Made by a program: the position numbers and the translations under genes. Source: an uncultured Clostridia bacterium (GTDB taxonomy: Bacteria > Bacillota > Clostridia > Oscillospirales > Ruminococcaceae). From it: a DNA stretch of 64,000 nucleotides. Each line of letters opens with the position of its first letter. The stretch's first letter is position 1. The notes under the pieces were generated by a model. That model made no database searches, was not told the DNA's origin, and saw only the letters and a program-made list of their open reading frames with translations. Location of the stretch: positions 147,759-211,758 of the forward strand of contig CAMVNQ010000007.1 of assembly GCA_947168885.1 (NCBI GenBank), in the 5' to 3' direction. Shown piece after piece: positions 58,525 through 64,000 of the stretch.

Positions 58525-59481
58525 TTTCTTCTTCTTTATAAGCTTGTCTGTCTTGACGATAAGAATATCGTTTTCCGCGATACGGATATGTTCGTTCGGG
58601 ACTACGGTCAGATCACTGCGTATTATCATATACGTTCTGATGCCGTATTTTTCCTCTATCTCGTCAACGGTAAGCCCTATGAACTCGCTTTCCTTGCTGC
58701 AAAGTATCTCACCGAGTTCGTGTATATCATGATAACGCTTGTCTGAGTGCTCGCTCCGGGAGTACTTTTCGACGAAGCCGGCGCTTATGATACCGGTAGG
58801 TACAGCCACGACGCAAACACCGAGGAAAGCAATGATTATCGCTATGACCTTACCGACGATAGTTATCGGATAAATATCGCCGTAACCTACGGTAAGAACG
58901 GTCGATACGCTCCACCAGATACCCGAGAACGCGTTCTCGAAAGCCTGCGGCTGTGCTTCATGCTCTGCGCTGTACATGGCGAGAGAGGCTCCGAGCATCA
59001 GTATGATTATAAGAAACAGCGATGAAAAGAGCTGTCTCTTTTTTTCTATGAGGACTTCTTTTATGAGGTTGAACGAGTCGTACTGGGAATTGATCCTGAA
59101 AAGGTGGAAGATACGGACTATGCGAAGCATCCTGAAAACCACAAAGCCGTCGAGGAAAAAGAACGGGAGGATAGTGAGAAGGTCGATTATACCCTCGGCG
59201 GAGGAGATGAAACGCATGACCGAACGGAACTTGTTCTTTCGCTGATAAAGAAAGTCGGAAGTCCAGATGCGAAGAATATATTCGATGCAGAATATGATTA
59301 TCGTGACATACTCGGTTATTTTAAGTACGCCGTATATCGGCGCAAGCTCTGAGAAAGTCAGGAGAAACATGACGAGAATGTTTATTATGACGACTGCGGA
59401 AATGAATATATCAAAAGCGCGGCTCGGTATATCTTCCTTGTTGCCGATCTGTATTATATCAAAAATCCGTTTTTTGCTCAT
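58504..59481 (-). CDS. Voltage-gated-type potassium channel with RCK-C-like tail
   Basis: 325 residues. Six membrane helices (FDIFISAVVIINILVMFLLTF first), an S4-like FRMLRIVRIFHLFRI with regularly spaced Arg, the filter TVGYGD in the pore loop, then a soluble tail resembling RCK-C/TrkA-C (TYMIIRSDLTVVPNEHIRIAEND) and seven Lys at the end. It is likely tetrameric and conducts K+; ligand gating by the tail is possible. Promoter just upstream. Confidence 0.92.
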   Translation of the reverse strand: MSKKRIFDIIQIGNKEDIPSRAFDIFISAVVIINILVMFLLTFSELAPIYGVLKITEYVTIIIFCIEYILRIWTSDFLYQRKNKFRSVMRFISSAEGIIDLLTILPFFFLDGFVVFRMLRIVRIFHLFRINSQYDSFNLIKEVLIEKKRQLFSSLFLIIILMLGASLAMYSAEHEAQPQAFENAFSGIWWSVSTVLTVGYGDIYPITIVGKVIAIIIAFLGVCVVAVPTGIISAGFVEKYSRSEHSDKRYHDIHELGEILCSKESEFIGLTVDEIEEKYGIRTYMIIRSDLTVVPNEHIRIAENDILIVKTDKLIKKKKKKKSSR

Positions 59482-59508
59482 ATCTTCCTCCTATACATCG
59501 TTTTTTTC

Positions 59509-59537
59509 ATTATATCACAAAATAGTTCTTTCGTCAA
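59509..59537 (-). promoter_or_regulatory. Predicted promoter for the potassium channel
   Basis: Minus strand: TTGACG, 17-bp spacer ending TTGTGA, TATAAT. Confidence 0.8.
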
Positions 59538-59592
59538 ACGTATGATTGCTTTTTACAAAATGTTATTTTCTTATCTTTTTTGAAAAAAGCAG

Positions 59593-59621
59593 TTGAAAAA
59601 CCAATAATTGTGTGATATAAT
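59593..59621 (+). promoter_or_regulatory. Predicted promoter for the FIST/hydrogenase-like sensor operon
   Basis: TTGAAA, 17-bp spacer ending TGTGA, TATAAT, about 60 bp upstream of ATG 59682. Confidence 0.78.
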
Positions 59622-59681
59622 CAAAATGTATGGACTTTGTATAAAAAGCCCGCAATTCACGATACATCGGAGGGACGAAGA

Positions 59682-60818
59682 ATGAAGCGTTGTATTGCCG
59701 CGTTCAGCGACCGCAGCACACAGATAGGTCAGACCTTCTCATTTGATGACGTATATGAGCGTATCCGCGAAAACGGCGATAAACCGCTTCTCATTATTTT
59801 CGCGTCCGACTATGATAATTTCTCGCTTTATGCCGGACTTTTCGGTGACAGATTTCCCGATTCACAGGTCATAGGAATGTCGTCGTTCACTTCCTCTTCT
59901 TCGGAAGGGCTCGGACAGCAGGGACTCTCGGCTCTCGCTGTTTATGACGGTATAGAATGCGCCGGCGGAGTCCTTGAAGAGGCCGGAAGATGCCCGATAA
60001 TGTACAGGAAGGAAGCGGATAAAGCGATAGCGGCACTCGGTATAAACGAAAGCGACAAAGGAAGAGTCTGCTGTCTCGGATTTACCACTGCATTCGGGCA
60101 CTGTGAAGAGCCCGTTCTTGATACATTGCGTTCGGCTGCCGGAAAACTCGATATCCCTGTTTTCGGGAGCACCGCCGGTGTCCGGCGCGGCACGGAACGT
60201 TCTTTCGTTTCGCTGAACGGCGAGCTGTATGAGGACGCGTGCGTGTTCATGTACATAAGAAATACCGCAGGAAGGATAGCTCTTCTGCGAGAGAATACAT
60301 ACAAGCATACCGACAATTTCGTGCTTATCACGGGCGTTGACTGTGAACGCCGTATAGTAAGCGATATAAACGGAAGACCTGCCGCGCCGTATATGGCATC
60401 TCTGCTCTGTACCGATGTTCCGGTGTTTTCAAAAAATACTATACTGCACCCGATAGGACGTATCTACGACGATAACATTTACATCGCGGACGCGGACAAG
60501 GTAGGTAATGACGGCTCGGTATCGTTCTTCTCACACATATACAATATGTCGCGTGCCGTGCTCCTCGAACCGGACGACGCTAATGCGTGCTGTAAACGGA
60601 TGATTGGAAAGGTGAAGGAGACAGGTATCACTCCGTCGTTCTCGATAGCCGTGAACTGTGCGTTCGATTTCGATGTATTCTCGGACAAGGGTTACGGAAA
60701 AGACTTCGCAAAGCATCTTTTGGATACGGTCGGTTGCTTTGCGGGAATGTCCGGCTGCGGAGAACAGATCGACAATATCCACGTCAACAAGACTATGCTG
60801 CTCGCTATATTTGAATAA
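59682..60818 (+). CDS. FIST-domain sensor protein
   Basis: 378 residues from ATG 59682 after GGAGGGA. FIST N and C domains: PLLIIFASDYDNFSLYAGL, VIGMSSFTSSSSEG, CCLGFTTAFGHCEEPVLDTL, VFGSTAGV, and near the end FSIAVNCAFDFDVF and GMSGCGEQIDN. FIST domains bind small ligands such as amino acids upstream of signalling enzymes. Alone, without an output domain, it probably acts with the next gene (39 bp downstream), a hydrogenase-like GGDEF-EAL protein. Not secreted. Confidence 0.9.
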   Translation: MKRCIAAFSDRSTQIGQTFSFDDVYERIRENGDKPLLIIFASDYDNFSLYAGLFGDRFPDSQVIGMSSFTSSSSEGLGQQGLSALAVYDGIECAGGVLEEAGRCPIMYRKEADKAIAALGINESDKGRVCCLGFTTAFGHCEEPVLDTLRSAAGKLDIPVFGSTAGVRRGTERSFVSLNGELYEDACVFMYIRNTAGRIALLRENTYKHTDNFVLITGVDCERRIVSDINGRPAAPYMASLLCTDVPVFSKNTILHPIGRIYDDNIYIADADKVGNDGSVSFFSHIYNMSRAVLLEPDDANACCKRMIGKVKETGITPSFSIAVNCAFDFDVFSDKGYGKDFAKHLLDTVGCFAGMSGCGEQIDNIHVNKTMLLAIFE

Positions 60819-60857
60819 CGGCGGCAGATGTTTACACACATATCCATGGAGGAAAAA

Positions 60858-63800
60858 ATGCAGGATATAAGAAAAGGATATATTTCCGTTAATGACAACT
60901 GCATAGGCTGCGGAAGATGTATGCTCGAATGTCCGGCAGAGGAAACGAACTTCTCTGTATTAAGGAACGGTCAGCGTCAGCTCGCGGTCGATCCCGTCAA
61001 CTGTATAAGCTGCGGTAACTGTATTCAGATCTGCTCACACGGCGCGAGAGACTATGCCGACGATACTGATGCATTTCTTGAGGCTCTGAGAGCCGGCGAA
61101 AAGGTGTCTCTTATCATATCCTCAAGCTTCAATATGACTTACGGTGACCGTGCAGAAAACATCATCGGCTATCTGCGCTCCCTCGGCGTTGACAAGATAT
61201 ATGATTCCGGATTCGGCGCGGATATTTTTGTGTATCTGACGGCGAAGTATGTGAAGGATCATCCCGGCGACCCGAAGGACAGACCGTTCATTGCGAACGC
61301 TTGTCCGGCGATAATGAATTATATAATGCGCTATGTGCCTGATTCTGTCGGATATATTATACCGGTGCAGTCTGCTCCGGTTTGCACTGCGATATATGCG
61401 AAGAAATACCTTAACGACACATCAAAGATAGCGTTCCTCAGTCCCTGTACATCGAGACGTTCGGAAGCCGACCATACGGCAAAAGGTTACATAGATTACT
61501 GCCTTACGTTCAGAAGTCTCAGAGCGCACATCGGAAATACCGATATAAGCGGTTTCAGCTCATATCCCGATCTTACCGCGCCGTTCTTCGGTGACATCGT
61601 TCCCGCGGGAATGGGGCTTCGCGCATATTTTGCATCGCTTTTCTCGGAGAACGAGGTCATAGTCAATTACAATAAGCTTGACGAGAAAACGACTGCGCTT
61701 ATAAAGTCCGTCCGCGACGAAAGGATACCTCACCCGTTCATAAGCGTGGTCACTTCCTGTGAGTTCGGCTGTGCGTCCGGAAGCGGCTCTGATATTTCCG
61801 TTCAGAACAACTACAGCACCTACATAAACGAACTTCGTAAAAAGCGCAGCGAAACGACTGTCAAGCAGCGCAATTTCGCTTCGTACTGGGATCTTTACAG
61901 GGCTATCGAAGATAAGTTCATAGATATAGATCCGGAAGATTTCGCGGCGCATTTTGAGGACAGGTATATCCAGCTCCATAAGGTGCCGGAGCATGTTATA
62001 AACGATGTTTTCAACCGTATGGGTATGACGACTGCGGTTAAGCGCAGTACCGACTGCCGTGCCTGCGGTTATAAGACCTGCCGTGAGATGGCATCCGCTG
62101 TCGCCAAAGGTCACGCGCGTATAGAGGACTGTCCGCGGTTCGTCACAGAAGAGTACAGGCGCAAGCTCTACTTCGATGACCTTACCGGTTTACTAAGCAG
62201 CCAGGGCTTCAGCGCGGAGGCACCAATGTATCTGCGCACGCACCCCGGGAAGAAGTTCATAATAGTTGCCGGAAACATAAACGGAATAAAGACGATAAAC
62301 GATCTCTACAACTTCAATATCGGAAGTCAGGTAATAGCGTATGTCGCGAGAATGCTCATAAGCATAGTTAACGGCTACGGTATCTGCTCAAGGCTTGGCG
62401 GAAACAACTTCGTACTCTGTATGGAGGATTCTCCCGAAAGCCTTCGCCGCCTTATGGCGATACGATATTTCGACTGCGGCGAAATGGGAATAAATATGCC
62501 TGTCACCGTGCGTTTCGGTATCTGTCCGATAGACGGTATGACGGATATTTCCCGCGTTGTGAACTATGCTTCGTTCGCAATGCAGAAAAGCACAGACAGA
62601 ACGCGAAATACGTTCATAAAGTACGACGAGAATATGAGCGCCGAGATAAAGACAGAGTCCGCAATAACATCTCAGATGCGTCAGGCTATGTACAACAACG
62701 AGTTCACTATGTACCTCCAGCCCCAGTACAGCTGCTCGAACGGTGACCTTATCGGTGCGGAATCTCTCTGCCGCTGGATAAAGAAGGACGGCTCGGCTGT
62801 GTCGCCCGGTGTGTTTATCCCGATATTCGAGAAGAACGGATTTATCAAAAAGCTTGACCGCTTTATGTGGGAGTTCGCTTTCAAGCAGGTCAAGAAATGG
62901 ATGGATGCCGGTATAAGACCTGTGCCGATCTCCGTCAATATATCTCGCGTCAACCTCGCAAGCGACGATATTATAGATGATATAAAAAAGCTTCACGATA
63001 CATATCCTGTTGATGAGAGCCTTATCCACTTCGAGATAACCGAAAGCGCATATATGGAAGACCAGAGTGCGCTTATAAGAAGAATATCAAAGATTCGCGA
63101 AATGGGCTATAAGATAGCTATGGACGACTTCGGAAGCGGCTATTCCTCGCTGAATACGCTGAAGGACATACCGATAGATATTCTGAAGCTTGATATGGGA
63201 TTTATTGCGGGTGAAACGAACGCTGAAAAAAGCGGAAGCATCATAGGCTCTGTGATACGAATGGCGCATTCTATCGGCCTCATAACCATAGCCGAAGGCG
63301 TTGAGACAGACGAACAGACCGAATTCCTCAAGAGTATGGGCTCAGATGTTATTCAGGGCTATGTATTTGCGCGTCCTATGCCGATAAACGAATTTGAAAA
63401 GATAATGAGAAAGCACAGCGTACTCACTATCAACGCGCGCCTGAGCAGTGAGGGAAGCGAGTTCGACTCTCTGTTCAAGCGTAATTCGTCGGGACTGCGC
63501 GTTTTCGAGAATTATATGGGACCCGCGGCTGTGTTCTGCTATGAGCCGGGAAAGCTCCGCGTCGTAAGGACGAACTACATGATGATAGATATGCTCGGCT
63601 TCCGCGATCTTTCGGGAATGGAGTTCGCGAGAACGTTCGACAAGGGGATAGATGCCGAGGGCAGAAAGAATGCCGGAGAAGCCGTTCTGCGCGCGATAAA
63701 GGGTGAGAACGGCGCGGTAATGACGTTCGGTTATATACGGCCCGACGGAAAGAAGATAACCGTTCGCGGAAGAGTCTGGTATCTCGGAATAAACGGCGAC

Positions 63801-63866
63801 CTTCCGCTCATCTATACCGTGTGTGACGATGTGACCGATCTTGTTTCTTCGGACAAAAAGGAATAA
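60858..63866 (+). CDS. [FeFe]-hydrogenase-like sensor fused to degenerate GGDEF and an EAL domain
   Basis: 1002 residues from ATG 60858 after GGAGGA. Order: two 4Fe-4S ferredoxin motifs (CIGCGRC, CISCGNC); a hydrogenase large-subunit-like domain with NACPA (Ala148-Cys149, replacing TSCCP), SPCTSRRSE (Cys197) and SCEFGC (Cys301, Cys305); a CRACGYKTC Fe-S domain (Cys400, 403, 408); GGDEF with GGNNF near 514, probably inactive; EAL (about 620-865) with AESLCRW near residue 634 and FEITES, DDFGSGYSS, KLD, AEGVET, likely active; a PAS-like C-terminal part (about 885-1000). All four H-cluster cysteines remain but the proton-transfer Cys is Ala, as in sensory hydrogenases. It probably degrades c-di-GMP in response to H2 or redox state (inference). 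Confidence 0.92.
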   Translation: MQDIRKGYISVNDNCIGCGRCMLECPAEETNFSVLRNGQRQLAVDPVNCISCGNCIQICSHGARDYADDTDAFLEALRAGEKVSLIISSSFNMTYGDRAENIIGYLRSLGVDKIYDSGFGADIFVYLTAKYVKDHPGDPKDRPFIANACPAIMNYIMRYVPDSVGYIIPVQSAPVCTAIYAKKYLNDTSKIAFLSPCTSRRSEADHTAKGYIDYCLTFRSLRAHIGNTDISGFSSYPDLTAPFFGDIVPAGMGLRAYFASLFSENEVIVNYNKLDEKTTALIKSVRDERIPHPFISVVTSCEFGCASGSGSDISVQNNYSTYINELRKKRSETTVKQRNFASYWDLYRAIEDKFIDIDPEDFAAHFEDRYIQLHKVPEHVINDVFNRMGMTTAVKRSTDCRACGYKTCREMASAVAKGHARIEDCPRFVTEEYRRKLYFDDLTGLLSSQGFSAEAPMYLRTHPGKKFIIVAGNINGIKTINDLYNFNIGSQVIAYVARMLISIVNGYGICSRLGGNNFVLCMEDSPESLRRLMAIRYFDCGEMGINMPVTVRFGICPIDGMTDISRVVNYASFAMQKSTDRTRNTFIKYDENMSAEIKTESAITSQMRQAMYNNEFTMYLQPQYSCSNGDLIGAESLCRWIKKDGSAVSPGVFIPIFEKNGFIKKLDRFMWEFAFKQVKKWMDAGIRPVPISVNISRVNLASDDIIDDIKKLHDTYPVDESLIHFEITESAYMEDQSALIRRISKIREMGYKIAMDDFGSGYSSLNTLKDIPIDILKLDMGFIAGETNAEKSGSIIGSVIRMAHSIGLITIAEGVETDEQTEFLKSMGSDVIQGYVFARPMPINEFEKIMRKHSVLTINARLSSEGSEFDSLFKRNSSGLRVFENYMGPAAVFCYEPGKLRVVRTNYMMIDMLGFRDLSGMEFARTFDKGIDAEGRKNAGEAVLRAIKGENGAVMTFGYIRPDGKKITVRGRVWYLGINGDLPLIYTVCDDVTDLVSSDKKE

Positions 63867-64000
63867 TCTCGGTACGGACTGCATAAATATAATAATGTGC
63901 CTTAAATTTATAGTACCGTTCCGTTTCCGTGAAAGATCGCGGGCGCGGGTCGGTGCGCCAAAATGCAGTCCGGCAGAGTCGGTGAAAATACAATACTGTA
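63867..64000 (+). other. Tail of the window with a long-range palindrome
   Basis: 134 bp, no gene. CGGACTGCAT (63875-63884) and ATGCAGTCCG (63963-63972) are a perfect 10-bp pair enclosing 78 bases that hold a GGCGC/GCGCC stem and an alternative pairing CGGTAC/GTACCG. No U-tract was seen. It could be a structured leader of the next gene or a repeat. Confidence 0.45.

Noticed and set aside
60828..60857. Upstream ATG of the hydrogenase-like gene
   Set aside because: The GGAGGA site sits directly before ATG 60858; the upstream ATG has none.
1..64000. tRNA or rRNA genes, CRISPR arrays, prophage, transposase genes
   Set aside because: I saw no cloverleaf with conserved tRNA bases, no regularly spaced repeat array and no phage or transposase protein.

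Overview
The window looks like a chromosomal segment of an anaerobic, spore-forming, fibre-degrading Clostridia bacterium of the Ruminococcus / Oscillospiraceae type. The evidence is gene content, not a database match. A yabM-mazG-hup-yabO-yabP-yabQ-divIC block carries two sporulation genes in the order known from Firmicutes. A flavodiiron oxygen reductase and formate-tetrahydrofolate ligase indicate anaerobic one-carbon metabolism. Lipid-anchored GH26 and GH5 enzymes, a cytoplasmic GH43 enzyme and a xylulokinase indicate use of mannan, glucan and xylan. Three separate c-di-GMP proteins are present. No rRNA, tRNA, CRISPR array, phage or transposase gene was recognised.

Layout. 1-5.7 kb (minus): fhs, tsaE, tsaB, rpiB, upp and a flavodiiron protein cut by the window edge. 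5.9-7.7 kb (plus): an SGNH-hydrolase lipoprotein and a small unknown protein. 7.9-11.8 kb (minus): a 1304-residue regulator with a LacI-type sugar-sensor domain, degenerate GGDEF, intact EAL and a beta-helix-like tail. 12-16 kb (minus): a four-helix protein, a GNAT acetyltransferase interrupted in frame by two copies of a dispersed repeat, rlmD and prfB. 16.4-20.4 kb: a membrane diguanylate cyclase (plus), then DUF4364-like, GH26 and epimerase genes (minus). 20.9-27.5 kb (minus): aroC, aroA, a VOC protein, aroB, a lipoprotein and a B12-binding radical SAM enzyme. 27.9-32.5 kb (plus): the yabM-to-divIC block plus a 34-residue membrane peptide. 32.7-34.9 kb (minus): a deaminase and xylB. 35.2-43.4 kb (plus): two Tim44-like zinc-ribbon membrane proteins with an SPFH protein, then a MacB-like ABC transporter with an extracytoplasmic repeat protein between ATPase and permease. 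44-48 kb (minus): lon, engB, a redox-type Cys protein and comEA. 48.2-55.5 kb (plus): GH43 and GH5; DUF1538 with two PII-like genes; a repeat-bearing lipoprotein translationally coupled to a SPASM radical SAM enzyme. 55.7-59.5 kb: cobO, thrH, small minus-strand genes, acyP and a potassium channel. 59.7-63.9 kb (plus): a FIST sensor and a [FeFe]-hydrogenase-like sensor fused to degenerate GGDEF and an EAL domain.

How the parts fit. Secreted glycanases liberate oligosaccharides; the GH43 enzyme, epimerase and xylulokinase act inside the cell; sugar or redox state may be passed to c-di-GMP through the two multidomain regulators (inference). The strongest candidates for undescribed biology are the LacI-sensor/EAL/beta-helix regulator, the FIST plus hydrogenase-like EAL pair, the repeat lipoprotein/SPASM pair, the DUF1538/PII trio and the SPFH/Tim44 zinc-ribbon module. 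Sequence signatures recur: promoters with exactly 17-bp spacers and often a TGTGRTATAAT extended -10, and TTG starts preceded by AGGTGA. Intergenic space carries several families of short palindromic repeats, including MITE-like elements, one with another repeat nested inside it.
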